In this document: in pieces, positions 1 through 12,142 of the stretch
Layout: the number at the start of each line of letters is the position of its first letter
Numbering within the stretch: position 1 is the first letter of the stretch
Assembly: GCA_949987705.1 (NCBI GenBank)
Contig: OX465284.1
Location: 114,869,163 to 114,933,162 of the forward strand
Length of the DNA stretch: 64,000 nt
Source of the DNA: Thereva unica
Taxonomy: Eukaryota; Arthropoda; Insecta; Diptera; Therevidae
Reading direction: 5' to 3'
Position numbers and translations under genes: made by a program
The notes under the pieces: model-generated
Seen by the model: only the letters and a program-made list of their open reading frames with translations
Databases searched by the model: none
What the model was told of the DNA's origin: nothing

Positions 1-670
1 AACTAATGGCAAACAACACTAATTAACTCCAAATAACACCTATTCACACCAGGCAACTCCACTAGTATTTACACCAGATATCCTAAATTAATGACAAATA
101 TCACCAAACTATTAAAAAATGTCACTAATTAACACCACATAACTCAATTAACTCCGTAAAAATCAAACAACTCCATTTTATATGATAACACCAATTGACA
201 CCACATAACACCACACCACCAGAACGGCGAATAACACCAAACAAACGGAAAATAACATCTAATAACACCAAATTAATTCCAAATAACCGAGTTAACACCT
301 CATAACACCTAATTAACACCAATTAACACTAAAAATATCTAATAACACCACATAACTCCACTAATATTTGCACCAGATATCATAAATTAATAACAAATAA
401 CATCAATCTAATAAAAAATGTTCCCAATTAACACCAAACACCTCGATTAACTCAAAATCAAAGCAACGCCTTTTTATATTATAGCACCAATTAACACCAT
501 ACAACACCTCAACGCACTCCGCTGAATAGCCCCAAATTAAAGTCAAATAACAACTAATAACATCAAACTAATAACAATAAGTAACACCAAATTACATCAA
601 TTAACACCAATTAACGCCAATTAACACCAATTAACACCAATTAACACCAAAAACACCTATTAACACCAAA
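1..670. repeat. AACACC-type satellite with ~299 bp higher-order period
   Basis: The stretch is built from variants of a ~10-base motif (ATTAACACCA and relatives), almost pure at about 596-650. A higher-order period is also visible: the block starting CCACTAGTATTTACACC near 59 recurs as CCACTAATATTTGCACC near 358, and the bases after it match for well over 100 positions, giving a unit of about 299 bp. The array runs off the left edge. C is nearly confined to one strand (ACACC), so the strands differ strongly in composition. The open frame at 125-322 is only this repeat read backwards. Confidence 0.85.
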
Positions 671-1179
671 CATCAATTTTTTGCAAAACATGTCAAACTC
701 CTACAGCCTACAGCAATGAAAACTACTAAAAAAGTTTCAACCAAACAGACATCACTACAGGCTGGCTGATTAGAATAATCGGTATCAAAAGAACTAGTAG
801 AAACCGACATTATAGTAGAGTTATTTGAATATCTAGGAAACATGGAGGCGACCTATAAATATTTCTTATTTTATAGATGGTCTTTTTAGAGTATGAACGC
901 AGCCTGCATACAGCTAACCAAGGTAAGCTTTGGCGTCATTACGCTTATTAGAGAAATGATGATGACATAGTCCACAGGCTCAACCGTCACATTACCTACT
1001 TACGGTTTCCAATCGAACCCTGCTCAACTTATTGTGATAGGTAACCTTGTTACTGGTAAATTGAGCAGACCCATACATGATAGTATAGAATCTTGCAGTC
1101 AGGGGAGTTTAAGACACGGTAAAACATTTTCTTCGAGTCACTTGTGAGTTTCCGTCGATGTTCCGTCGACAATGTTGCT
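671..1179. other. No recognisable feature
   Basis: AT-rich unique-looking DNA next to the satellite. I see no gene, repeat or motif I can support. Confidence 0.5.
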
Positions 1180-1260
1180 ACGAGGAATCGAACTTTAATC
1201 TCCGGGCTTGTAGTTGGGCGCATTAACTCCTAAGTTGGCGGACACACATTATACTTTAGA
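1180..1260 (-). repeat. tRNA-derived SINE fragment (probable)
   Basis: Read on the minus strand, a tRNA-like split promoter is visible: an A-box-like TTAGGAGTTAATGCG, then about 25 bases on a B-box-like AGTTCGATTCC. The order and spacing fit a degenerate tRNA-derived SINE head. The cloverleaf does not fold convincingly by eye, so it is unlikely to be a working tRNA gene. Confidence 0.4.
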
Positions 1261-3289
1261 TAACACTGTTACTAGACCCGCATTAACCAGAATCTTTTGA
1301 TTTGACTCTGCTCTTAATAAGATCCTTAAAAGCTTATGGTCGATATGGGGCTATCCGAATTTCAGGTTGGTAAAAGTTGGAGCGCATTGCATCATACTTC
1401 AACTTCATCACATACCCATAAAATAGAGCCTACCTTGAACGCCAAAACCCATCCATCTAATACTTAACTTCAAAACCACAATAGACGAGATGATAAAATC
1501 CATACCATAAGTTCATATTTTCGAAAATGGCGTAATTTTTTTATTACAGCGTAAAGATATCTTAATGCTTTGAAGCGCCATAAATTTTGAAAAGTTAATC
1601 TGCTTTTGGCGAAGACACGCATTCCCCCATAATAAAGAGTAATGATGGCACAATAGAGCAGAGAGAGCGAGCAGAACAGTGGCTTCGGGGATGAATCAAG
1701 TATTTATAAAAAGCCATAAAATTTGAAATGGGGTGTTAGACCAAAGCGAACAGGGAACATTACTTCATTGTGTCGGTGCCGGTGGTGGTCGGTCCTCGGC
1801 TAAAAGTCTTTAGTGCGGCATTTCGTGGTTTTTGCATAAAAGATTTTCCCTTAAAATTTACGACTTTCACCTCTTTTCAGTCTGTTTTTCATACTTAAGA
1901 TCTTAGGGTGTCGGTGGCTAATATTTTAAGATGTTCAAGGTTCACATTTTGAGGTATTAAAATGCCTTAGTTGATAACTTCAAAATTTATATCCTTACCA
2001 AAAGCATCAGATGGAAGATGGTGGTCAATATATTTTTTTTTCAAGGTGTGCCCTTGTCCTGCTGGAAGTCCGGTAAGAATGCTTTTTTCTTTCTCTTCTC
2101 CGGGGAAATTTACGATATTGTAATTTTGGTTGGTTGCCCTTAGGAAAGCATGAAAGTAATTCCTATGTTCAATCATTACCATCCAAGCTGTTTTATGGCT
2201 GATTTGGGTTTTATGAGTCGTATTTTTTCACCGAGGAATCTAGTTACAGCAGTGATAGAGGAATGAGGCACTGTTTATGTCGTTGTTGTCCAGAGACAAG
2301 GCATTTCAGAATTGAACATTGATTGCAGTATTTCTAATTAGCTGGGATTATTGAGTTTTGAGGCTACAAATACCAATACTACTTGGTCCAGAATTTTCAT
2401 GAATAAAAATAAGGTGAGGTTAAGAAAATACAAATTGTACAAGGATTGACAAATATGGAGTCACTTTACGGCTTTAAATCTCAATAAATTCAAATAAAAT
2501 CAACAAATTTTTAGCTGTTACGATGTTGCTTTACCTCAATTAAGTTAAATACTTTCTGTTCACCCTTGGGATAATCCAGTCGGTGTTAGTAAGAGAACTT
2601 GCATTGCAGAATATAATCCGAATAGTACCTACGTGAAACATTTATTTATCATATTCATTCGAAGGACTCTTGAGCACTTAAACGCATTGAGAACCCATAT
2701 GACCACCATCCCAGAGGTCCGTGGTTCGATTTCACATTTCACACAGCCATATGTTACTTTATCTTTTCACTTCTTCCACCTACGTAGCATATCTCTTTTT
2801 CGTCAGACTTTTGTACGGAAATTTCCTGCCATTTTTTTCGCTATTGCATGAGAGTATAATAACCGAGGAAACCATCCCCTGTTCGATCATCGAAATCAGG
2901 GTTCTATTGGATAGGAGCCGTTGGAATAAAACCGTCTGTTGGCGTTTGTAAAAAAACGAAAAAAATCATACCTCAACTACCGTGGCCCTTAGGACAGCGT
3001 CTACCGGTGAAAACTAGCAAATGACCTCACCAGCCCATCAAAAAATTTTGACGCTTCATCTGCCGAACACCCTGTATAACGAAATTTAATTTATTTGCGC
3101 AGTTCGCTCTGACCTGGGACTCGGGGCAATTCGTCCATTACGTACAGTTCCGTAGATAACGCTTGCGATTGCTCAGAGATACTCCGTAACTGGGTCGGCG
3201 AAACGATTCATCAAAAAGTTCGGGCTCGGTATTAGGTCGGGCCAGAAGTCGGCAGCGTTTTTTTTTTTGTAAAATTCATCTAGAAAATG
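1261..3289. other. No supported gene; unique-looking AT-rich DNA
   Basis: Only short chance open frames occur (for example 1967-2182 and 2633-2951), with no recognisable domain. A T-rich run near 3260 lies close to the 3' end of the mariner remnant. Confidence 0.5.
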
Positions 3290-3478
3290 AATTTATTGAA
3301 ACTAAATATGTTTCACTATTATCCACAGTATTGCTTCATTTTCGGGTCGAGTCATGATGCCATTGGTCAAAAAGTTCTGTGGTTTTTGAGTTGGATTCAT
3401 CAAAACTTCTCAACCAAACTCTACCAATTTTTGGCCTGGCATATAAGTATTACCATAAGTTGACCTGGTATATAATGA
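3290..3478 (-). pseudogene. Old mariner transposase, C-terminal piece
   Basis: Minus-strand translation gives a stretch like the end of a mariner (DD34D-type) transposase: a segment resembling LVEFG-EVLM (family form LLELGWEVLMHPPYSPD), then NFLTNGIMTRPENEAILW, resembling the family's FYERGIMKLPERWQKVID. The YSPDLAP region between them is deleted. The piece stops at the inserted mariner-like element at 3479 and continues at 4683 on the far side. It carries stops and deletions and cannot be functional. Confidence 0.6.
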
Positions 3479-4682
3479 TTGGGCGCGCCATCTAGACCTT
3501 CTGTATTTCAACATTGAATAAATTTGTCATTTTTTAACCGATTACGATAACTGCACACGATTCTGAAACATCATTTAGTGCCATTTTAGCTACGAGTAAA
3601 TACACACCGAAAAACGCACCGAAATTGTATCGATTTACATTGGAAACAATCGTTCAATTGTGAAAACAGTGCGTGCTAATCGTAAAAACTATGGGAGAAA
3701 TTCGGCGTGAGTCAGGCAACACAGTTCGTGAAGAGTTTGGTGAAGAATTTCTTTGAGTACGGGTCTGCAGTTACTCGCCAGCGTAAAACTCGAACGTGTC
3801 CACGACGGTCCAATGAAATTATTGAAACGGTAAGGGAGAGTGTTTCTAATGATCTAAATGCTTCATATCGCAGGCGATCTCAGGAGTTAAACGTGAATAG
3901 AACGACTCTAAGAAGCAAGATCTCTTCTAATATAATTGTGCCACTTACTTAAAGATTGTTGGCAACGGACAAGCCGCATAGGTTACAATATGGAAATGCC
4001 CTCACAAGAATGATCGTTGCCAAGCCTGATTTTTGAGACAAAATAAAGAGCGAAGCTCTCTCTATCGAATTTCCGGAATACAAAATAAAACACATCATTC
4101 ACGAAACACCGCTGTACGACGAAAAAGTCGTCGGAGTGTGATCAAAATGTACCATCGGACCATTTTTCGTCAAAGTTGGAGAAACCGCCGACGCTGAACG
4201 CTATTGTTGAATTTTGGTCCACTTTGTGTTTCAGAAAATGCGAAACGAATTTATCTTCAATAAGACGGCGCCCTTTGCTACAACGCATCCGATGAAGCTC
4301 TTGCAACACAATGCCCCAGGATACTTTGTATGATGATGATTTGGAGTGACCGGATTTAACGACACCCGACTTTTTTCTTTTATGTTATTTAAAAAGTAAA
4401 GTTTATTCCAGCAATCCAAAGACCATTGACGAACTCAAACATACGAGCCAAAATAGCTGCTCGTCTGAAATGCTGGTCAATGTTTTGTAGGATCCCCGAA
4501 ATAAACGGTTTTTTTACGTATCGAATGGAGGTGATCAATTAGTCCACACTGTATTCACAAACTGATTTAAATTAAATGGTAGAGAATATCCTAAATAAAT
4601 TTTGCTTATTTGTCCAAATCGCGTACAAATGGCCAAAGTTATTCAATGTTGAAATACCGAAGGTCTAGATGGCGCATCCTAT
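3479..4682 (+). mobile_element. Mariner-like element, copy 1 (decayed, full length)
   Basis: The element is bounded by inverted repeats: GGGCGCGCCATCTAGACC at the left, and its complement with one or two changes at the right, continuing inward as CTTCNGTATTTCAACATTG. Between them is a broken plus-strand transposase: a helix-turn-helix start (NRSIVKTVRANRKNYGRN), a segment around 3740-3930 with NEIIETVRESVSNDLNASY, and a catalytic-core remnant around 4070-4320 including IGPFFVKVGE and FNKTAPFATTHP, where active relatives have a QQDGA-type motif. Frameshifts and stops interrupt it. The termini match copies at 12143 and 34316. It sits inside an older mariner, so it is the younger insertion. Confidence 0.75.
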
Positions 4683-5330
4683 GTGGTCGGGCATTGTCGT
4701 GACGGAAGACTTCTTTCTCCTTATTAAATTTGGGCCATTTTTATTCGATTGCCTGACATAACTTTTCTAGTTGCTCAAAAGAGAGCTGATATTCAATCGT
4801 TTGACCAACTGGAAGTACCTCATATTCCTCATATTGGACAATCCCTTTCCACACACAGCATCACTTTTTGGTTAAAGCTCACCAACCTTGCACAATATCT
4901 TTAACCCTTTCGATTGTTGTTCGTAGCCTATTTTTCATCACCGATTATAAAACGATTCAGAAATGCATCGATTCTTTGCGTTTCAATACCGTATGGGAGA
5001 TTTTAATTTGGCCTATCATGTGATTCGTGCATGAGGAAACCGTACATCGGGCTTCTTTGTTTGTGTAAATTGTTTAAAACAGTTTTGTGGCCAATTAAAG
5101 AGTCATATTCATTTTTTAATATTTTCATATTGTATTTCAGTGATTGGCCGATCAAAACGTCTCCAATCTTTCGCATGATTTGCAGAATGAAAGAGGGAAC
5201 CATTTTCTCAGTTGATAATGTGTCTTTACCGTTCGCAGCACAACTTTCCAACAAGTCTGCGTAGCATTCTTCTCTTTGTCGTAATAATATTACACAATAA
5301 GGGGCAGCTGCCCATTATTTTGCAAACAGC
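4683..5330 (-). pseudogene. Old mariner transposase, N-terminal and catalytic piece
   Basis: Minus-strand reading in order: RFDRPITEIQYENIKK (family RSGRPVTE...ENI), GHKTVLNNLHKQ (second helix-turn-helix), MYGFLMHESHDRPN (family WVPHELT), RIDAFLNRFIIGDEK with the first catalytic aspartate (family FLKRxITGDEKW, tryptophan lost), KVMLCVWKGIVQYE (family KVLLCVWWDWKG), LPVGQTIEYQLSFEQLEKL, and RHDNARPH with the second catalytic aspartate. It stops at the inserted element; the C-terminus is at 3290-3478. Stops in frame make it a pseudogene. The open frame at 5003-5254 is part of it. Confidence 0.7.
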
Positions 5331-5640
5331 TTTCCAAAAAACTTCACCAATTTCGATGACACTCGTACTGTTACTTTTGAAAGATTGTTGGGTTTTTGCG
5401 GTTGATACGATCAGTCGCCGATCTTCTGTAATTATTGCTTCAGTAAGTGAGACTGATGACCGAAGTCCTCGATAATCGATTCGCTGTCATTAACAACAAC
5501 TGAACATATTGAGTAGTACCATGCAGCGAATTGTGACAACATATCTGAAATAACACCCTTAAAAGGTTCAACCGACCCAACAAATACTGCGAATGGGTCA
5601 TTTACAACAGGGTGAATTTGCCAATTGTTTGCATAAAAAT
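5331..5640. other. No supported feature; possible end of old mariner
   Basis: This should contain the N-terminus and terminal repeat of the old mariner, but I cannot identify the repeat. Confidence 0.35.
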
Positions 5641-5905
5641 CAAAATATGGAGCCTACGAGAGATCATGTTGTCTGGCAGTGGTATTATATGAAGTTAAGA
5701 GAACGATTCCTGAGTTAAAGGACCAAAATTGATCTCGTCATTGCTGAAATGGATCCAGAAATGTGTGAAAATGTCACCAACAATTTTGCAAAAGGAGTAA
5801 AAGATTATCAACAAAGTAATGGCCAACATTTGTTTGATAGTGTTTTGTCAGATAAGTTCTTATTGGGATATCCTGCATACTCGTATATAGATTTGGAATA
5901 CGAAT
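5641..5905 (+). pseudogene. Possible transposase C-terminal fragment
   Basis: Plus-strand translation reads MKLRERF, a stop, then RTKIDLVIAEMDPEMCENV, followed by a segment with NGQHLFDSVL. The layout resembles the tail of Tc1/mariner-type transposases (LK-RI-AI--I-PEML-NV---F--RL--C---NG-H), but similarity is weak and no terminal repeat was found. It could be a chance open stretch. Confidence 0.3.
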
Positions 5906-7739
5906 TTGCATAGCCTACCAGTAAAGTGGCCATTATCGTTTATCATCAAGTCTGGTTGCAAGAAACTCCCTTAGCCCGCATATGTCGTCTCCAGTACACT
6001 CTGGGTGGACCTTTAGATTACTGAAAACTCCTCCAGAAGTCTCTGCCTGCATGCAGAAGTAATTTTCTTAATTACCGCATGAGAAGATTTATTTCAATGC
6101 AATTTTTTTTTAATCAATTCTCCTCTGAGAAAAGAAAAACCCCGCAGAGCTGCGATCCCATTAAATAGCTGCAATCAATATAAATTTCCAGCCTTGATTG
6201 TAGCTGGAAGGCAACAAATCGAGTTTCAAGTATTTTGAAAATTCTAAATTATATCCTTTCAGGCGAAATCCAAGATGCACAGTTACCGAAGGCAGCGGCT
6301 GCTTGGAATGCAGGATACGGCATTAATGCAGCTGCAGAATTCAATTAAGTCCAAGTGCTTGTATCATCCTAAAATTCCTAATTCAGTTAGACAACATACC
6401 AGAAACTAAATAATAAAAAAAGGATAGTACTGGAAGGAAGACTCGCAAAAAAAGGTAATTTTTATCTACACAATTACAATGCCATGGCAACATCTAAGAC
6501 CAGCCTCATCAGTCTGTCTCAAGTCGGAACAAAGTTCGTTGTACTTCGCCGTCAGGTTATCCTGAAAGTTTTCGTCCCAAATGGAAAAGTGCATCCCATT
6601 TTCAAGGAGAATGGGCGGTCTCTGGGAAAACCACATCGTCTAGGACGACAGAAACTTTGCCCATGGCTGGGAAACATGCGCGCCGTGTTCGGGGAAGCTT
6701 TTTCCATCTTCCTCAGGATACAAGGCTAACAAACACATAAATTCCACTGGAAAGCGGTGCTGTTCCTTCAGTAAGGACACAGCCTGCTGCCAGGAAGGAC
6801 CTCTTTTATGATTTTCGTTTCGCTGCCAAGCGTTATAATTGCAGGGCGCCTTTTACGTAATTTTGCCTGGTGCCTGGGTCGATGCGGGATTCCCCTCGAT
6901 TTTCGGTAATCCTTAAAGAGACGGAAATAAATGATCAGTGGAGGAGAGTGCTGCTATAGAGCACTTTAAACACATGTCTAGGGAGGAATACCTTTCAGCC
7001 CCAAATGACAGCAGTGATTTGTTGGCTTTTGTGGAAATGTGTTACTTTGTGGATTATTTATTTTCACACCTTTTTGTGTGCGAAACGTGCATGTCGTTAC
7101 CCGGCGCTTGACGTTCTGGGAAACCCGAACATGCACAATTTCAGCAACGCTACACAGGCCTGGGTGGGGTGCGGTGCGGCGGGGGTCGTATCAAAAAGAA
7201 AGAAATTTATGTCATAATTTTGAAATTATATTTTCTATTTGGGGATCACTGATGAATGTGACTTTCATTTACGTTGGATTTTTGAGGAAGGAAATTTATT
7301 TTAAGTGGGGCAACAATTTTACGTTAATGAAAATCATGAGTAAAAATACGTTCACCAGCTTAAGCATAGTCGATTTGTTGTTTGTAGAATTTGGAACAAG
7401 CCCTCCTGCTTGAGAAAGAAAAAATTCTTAACTAAAGAGTTTGTCTTCAATGACTAGCATATCGAAGGGTAGTGCTTCCTTGGGTATTTTTCCATTCTTG
7501 TAGGAAAATCAGTGGCAGCTGCATACTTATTAATTTAGCAAAAAACGCTGAACCGATTATGATGAAATTTTAGAAATTTTAACATTTTGAAATTAGAACA
7601 TTTAGAAATGTTCTTTTTTCAAGAACCAGAAACGATGTGGTGTATTAACAGGAATTGCTTACTGTGATGGAACGTTAACTCGGGAAACTCTTCTATACTT
7701 TGAAAACGGCTTCTTTAGTTTTTATTGCGAACCTGCAAG
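5906..7739. other. No supported gene
   Basis: There are several short open frames (6484-6729, 7039-7413) without recognisable domains. The 7.1 kb stretch is locally GC-rich. An exon-like reading near 6262 is discussed under rejected items. Confidence 0.45.
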
Positions 7740-7825
7740 TAGGTATAGGGTCAGTTGAACCTGAGAGACAAATACATCAATAATGTCCATATTTGGTTCC
7801 CAAGCTAAAACGACCCCATACCTAA
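7740..7825. repeat. Short inverted repeat with the GGTTCCC/CCATACCT motif
   Basis: AGGTATAGGGTCAGTTGAAC at the left is the approximate reverse complement of the unit ending ACGACCCCATACCT at the right, so the segment can fold. The right half, TTTGGTTCCCA...CCCCATACCTA, is the same motif found twice at 8.5-8.75 kb and again near 41.0 and 45.06 kb. Confidence 0.5.
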
Positions 7826-8481
7826 TAGGAAAACATTTTCAGTATTTCTTTGTATGATAAATTGAAGAAGGCTTCGAGGTTTGTGCAGATAAAAATTTGT
7901 GCAGTGAAGGCACTTTTTTCTAATCTGCTGCAAGGAATTGGTTTGCTCGAGGTTTTGATGGTAAAGATGAGTAACACTCTGGTAGTCGAATCATTGAAGA
8001 AACTGATGAAATTCTTGAAAAAGTTTCGCAAAAGATAAGCATATTAGTAGTGCCCATATTGGTACGGAGGTAGACATCAATTACACAACTGCTTTGAAAT
8101 ATTTACACAAAGCTGGATAAAAAAAGAAGACGCAATGCGCAGGTAAAATGCAATGATAACGATCCATTTTTGAAACGTTTTACAATAGATGGTACGACAA
8201 TCTGTAGTATCAAAACTCGTGGACAAAAGATGGTAAGTCGTGTTAAGCATTCACAAAGCCGGGATTGACGTTGAAAAATGTGATTCTGTGTGTGTGATGA
8301 GACTGGAAGGGAATGGTCCAAGATGAGTTACTTCCAGCTGGTTAGACTATCGTCAATTCGTCAATTCTCAGCTTTGCTGTGGATAACTAGGGAGATTAAG
8401 TCCAAAATTGCGTTGGTTTGGTTGGGAAGTTAGTGGATGCATCGTAAAGTCCAAAGATAGCAACTTCTGACCATCCCTTGT
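7826..8481. other. No supported gene
   Basis: Opposing short open frames at 7822-8038 mirror each other and show no domain. The stretch may belong to the same mobile element as the flanking motif repeats. Confidence 0.4.
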
Positions 8482-8608
8482 TCTGCAGAATTACCTACTA
8501 GTTCAGGGGTCGGTTAAGCGTGGGAGCAAAATTTTGATATATTTGGTTCCCATTGTCAACCGACGCCATACCTAATCCTGCATACCCGATTAAACCATCT
8601 GTTCTGCC
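8482..8608 (+). repeat. Direct repeat unit 1 (GGTTCCC family)
   Basis: Starts TCTGCAGAATTACCTACTAG and ends ACCATCTGTTCTGC. It contains the core TTTGGTTCCCA, then CAACCGACGCCATACCTA. It matches the unit at 8641-8764 nearly throughout, with a few substitutions and small indels, and the two are separated by 32 bases. Confidence 0.75.
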
Positions 8609-8640
8609 TAGGTGGGAGACTACGCCCGGAATTGGGCTGG

Positions 8641-8764
8641 TCTGTAGAACTACCTACTAGTTCATGGGTCGGTTAACGTGGGACAAAATTTTATTATATT
8701 TGGTTCCCATGTTCAACCGACGCCATACCTACTTCTGCATTTCCGATTAAACCATCTGTTCTGC
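8641..8764 (+). repeat. Direct repeat unit 2 (GGTTCCC family)
   Basis: Starts TCTGTAGAACTACCTACTAG and ends ACCATCTGTTCTGC. It is a near-copy of unit 1. More diverged relatives lie at 40985-41140 and 45045-45200, so this is a dispersed family and not just a local duplication. Confidence 0.75.
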
Positions 8765-11389
8765 TTTACTAATTTTGTTGAATAGAGAATGAACAAATCA
8801 TTTCTGCCTGTATGATCTTGCTGACACGAAACTGCAGAGTTGATGGTTTTGCTACAAAAACATGTATCGCAGTCAACGCCACATAGGTCTCTAAGCTAGC
8901 TTGGGTGAGGTAGTTGTTTGCAAAGTTAGCGCTTCCTAGGCGATGGAGTACCACGATGCGATGAACTATCGCGTTGGAAGATAAGTATAAAATAAATCAA
9001 GGAAATTACCTCCTTGCCGAACAACATCAGGAACTCTCGTGGCGACTTACTTACTTTGAGTACTCTTTTTGTTACAGCTGCTCAGAGGTAAGGAGCTTTT
9101 CCAAAGCCCGTCCCATGCTTCCAGCTTTGCAGAAGCATTAAACTAGCAAGCATCAGCTGATTCTCTGCAGTTGTGGACTAATGGGTGAGTGTTTAGAGAT
9201 TCTTTGGTGTAAAATCGTATGATGGCTGTAGCATTCCTTTCCGACTAGAGCTTCGTTTTCGCCATTGGCTTCAATGATGAAATGATTGGTAGTGAAAAGC
9301 CGTTCTACAGGTTTTGGCATAGCCCTATCGCTATTTCGTATCAAAGAAGTGGCAGATGGCATCATATCTTTCCATCTTGAGTAAAACGTTTTTACTGTTG
9401 AGCAAACTCGAACTCTGATACCACAACTGCCGGCCCTAGACCTATCTTCTATTTGAGTTATTACAGGGTAAAGAAATAATTTTAATTTTCTTTAAAATAC
9501 ATGCTTAAGTTGTGTATACAGACTTCTTTAAATGCTTTAACTAAAGTGAATTTTTCCTTTAAATTACGCACTTCACATGTTTGCTAGTCGCTATAGCAAT
9601 AATTTCCTTACAAAAACATCACGCTTAAAATATTTGAATATTTATAAAGGTTACGAAAAGTTCACTTCAATTGGAAAACTATTTACATAAAGCCTAAACT
9701 AAAACGATTATATTTACATATAATTTGGCAATGCCGCCAGACACCTTAATATATCCATTTAAATGACAATAATTACCGATTACACCTGGCAATAATTTCG
9801 TCAAAATGTCAAATAAATAAAAGATTTTTAATGATAACAAAAACACAATTTATCAGATTCAACCACGCCAACTACTAACTAAAATGAGGCTCTAAAACTT
9901 AGGCCCATTTGCATTGAGTCGCAAATCTTTCCCCTTTAAGAAATTTATTGACAATTGTACAAAAGTTGTTTTGTGATGCCCCGCCGTACCCTTTCGGGTT
10001 ATCCTTCAAATCAAGGGGGTGAAAAGTTTTCAGTTGTTGGTAACTGTACTGACCTAGGGTGGAAATTTCTTGTAATAATATTTCATTATGTCAAGGTCGA
10101 AAGGAGAATTTTCTTGTCCCGGAATACTTTTATGCTGCCTTAAATAGTTTTCAATCACAAGCAGCAAAAAAAACCTGAGGAAAAAAATTCTTGAAAGGTA
10201 GTTTACGAAGACATCTTCTACCCCTCGCTCTATGGTGGGGTCTCATGTACTAGACCATCTTTAACGTGTTCTTAAATCAGTAACTCGTTCGAAGTTGATC
10301 GATTTTCCGCCCCCGGGGCAGGAAACAATCAGTGAAAGAACGCAAACGGAAATCTCCTTTCTTATTGCTACCAATAACTTTGTCCTGTGAGTATTACTGC
10401 AGACACCAATAACGTGACGACATGCAACCCTTCGTAAACAAGTCTCTCCCTTTCAGCTAAAAGGGAAGCCAGCTCCGGAGTCGCTCGTCGACGGTCCCCC
10501 GGTCTGCCGGGTCTCTCCCTTCTCTACTTTGGCTAATGCGAATTAAGAATTATAGCACATTTTTCTGCCGTTCCAATCGGTACCCGGCGCAAACTGGCCC
10601 TCATTTACTAATTTTGGTAGCGTGCCAAAGCCGAGATTCTTTTATTGATATTAATACCAAGTCGAGGCAAGACGACGAATCCTGTGCTCACTAATTAGGC
10701 TTGCATCGACCTTCCCGGCTCCTGGTGCCATTTGCGTTTTAAAACTACACACCAGCTCCCATGCGGTGGTCGTCCTGGCAGTACCGATCCACTAACTTAT
10801 TAGCGACTTTCCTTTGATGGAAGCAAATGCCGAAAAGAAAAAAATATTTTGTGGAAAGTTCCTTGAATAATGGCAGGAGCAAAGCTACAAAATATCCTTT
10901 TTTGACAACACTAAAATACGACACGAAGTTTGACATGAAATTTTCGGTATTTTTAGGGCAGTCGAGGTTAATTGGTCGTAATTAGCGTCATAGGTGGTAA
11001 AATATTCGATTTGGGTACCACATTACCAAGCGAAAATTGAATAGATTGTAAAAATAGATTCACCCTTTCTCATTACTCATTTGGAAGGCGCTGTGCGGCA
11101 GGAAAGGCATTTATTTGGTATATTGAAGATTGATTGGATGAGATATTTCAGTTTTGGTTTAGTTCTTCATTGAAGGTAGACGTGGCACTACCACGCTGAA
11201 AAAAATAGTTGCGTTCAAAGGAATCATCTAGTTGCCTTAAAACAGTAACTATCTACCACTCACGGCAGTCTAATACCAGCAACACTAGATTGACTCACTC
11301 AGCTCTTTCTCTCTGACTACCCCGCCCCCGATTACCACCAAACTATTGCACTCTTCGAACTAAGCTTATTACTTGGACATCAAGACGTG
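8765..11389. other. No supported gene; unique-looking DNA
   Basis: AT-rich to 9.9 kb, then more balanced and C-rich between about 10.2 and 10.8 kb. I see no domain in any frame and no repeat shared with the rest of the window. Confidence 0.5.
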
Positions 11390-11965
11390 ACCAACGACAC
11401 GACGGACTAGTAGTACAAATAGTGGTTCCTGAGCTCTGCTTTCTGAGGTGAAAACTCGGAGAATTGTCAATAGCAGTGATAGCCTCGAAGGAATGCCTTT
11501 ATGGAGGAGACTATTATTCTTTCTACCGTCAATAATAACAAGGACGTTCCCGCAAGGCTGTCATTCTCTGGCTCTGGGGCAGGGGTGCGACGATGATCTT
11601 GTCCTCAAAATAATAGTTAAAGAAGACTAGAATGCGTCCTGGTCTCCTACAAAGCGCTTTCTTCAACACCAAAGAAAATGGTCATCGTGCATTTCAACAG
11701 AACAAGGAAGTTTCCAAGGAATTTTCCAACTCCCATACAGGATCAGGATACGATCGGCTTTTCAGAAGAGGTCAAATACCTTAGGATCACTCTAGGTAAA
11801 GGGCCAAACTATGAATTCAAATTTTGAAAGTATTTTTAAGTAACCGTCCAAGGCTTCATTTGGCTGTCAGAGGCCAATGTGAAAAGGTTGTGGTCATGCA
11901 CAATAATCATCGAACCCACGATCACCTATGCAGCTTTAGCTTGACCTAAGAGAAGAAGACCCATA
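11390..11965 (+). pseudogene. R1/LOA-like non-LTR reverse transcriptase fragment
   Basis: The clearest part (about 11660-11965) reads PKKMVIVHFNRTRKFP, then EEVKYLRITLGKGPNYEFKF, then IIEPTITYAALA. These match the post-catalytic part of R1/LOA-type reverse transcriptases: N-KKTE-VLFTR--K-P, VKYLGV-LD-KL-W, and I-RPI-TYAALVWW. Upstream around 11540-11600 is a distorted stretch that fits the PQGGVLSPLLW region. Several frameshifts and stops are present. Related fragments lie at 17340, 24088 (minus), 33525, 57935, 58865 and 61390 (minus). Confidence 0.65.
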
Positions 11966-12142
11966 CGATACCCGCAAAGGTAATTTGAATAGTCTCTCTA
12001 AAAAATGCTCTTCGTAGTTGTATGTATCCTTCAATCAAGTTTTTCGTAATGCTTTGCCAAAACGAATTGTCTACCAAATTTGGATTTCAGAATTCTAATC
12101 GATTGAATTTTGGGAGAAATTTCATTACAAAAACTAATATTA

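Noticed and set aside
2690..2725. tRNA B-box-like GTGGTTCGATTTC
   Set aside because: No matching A box or cloverleaf at the right distance, so I do not call a tRNA or SINE.
6262..6348. Exon-like stretch after TATCCTTTCAG, reading EIQDAQLPKAAAAWNAGYGI before a stop
   Set aside because: A plausible acceptor and an odd alanine-rich reading, but very short, with no partner exon or family match; chance is likely.
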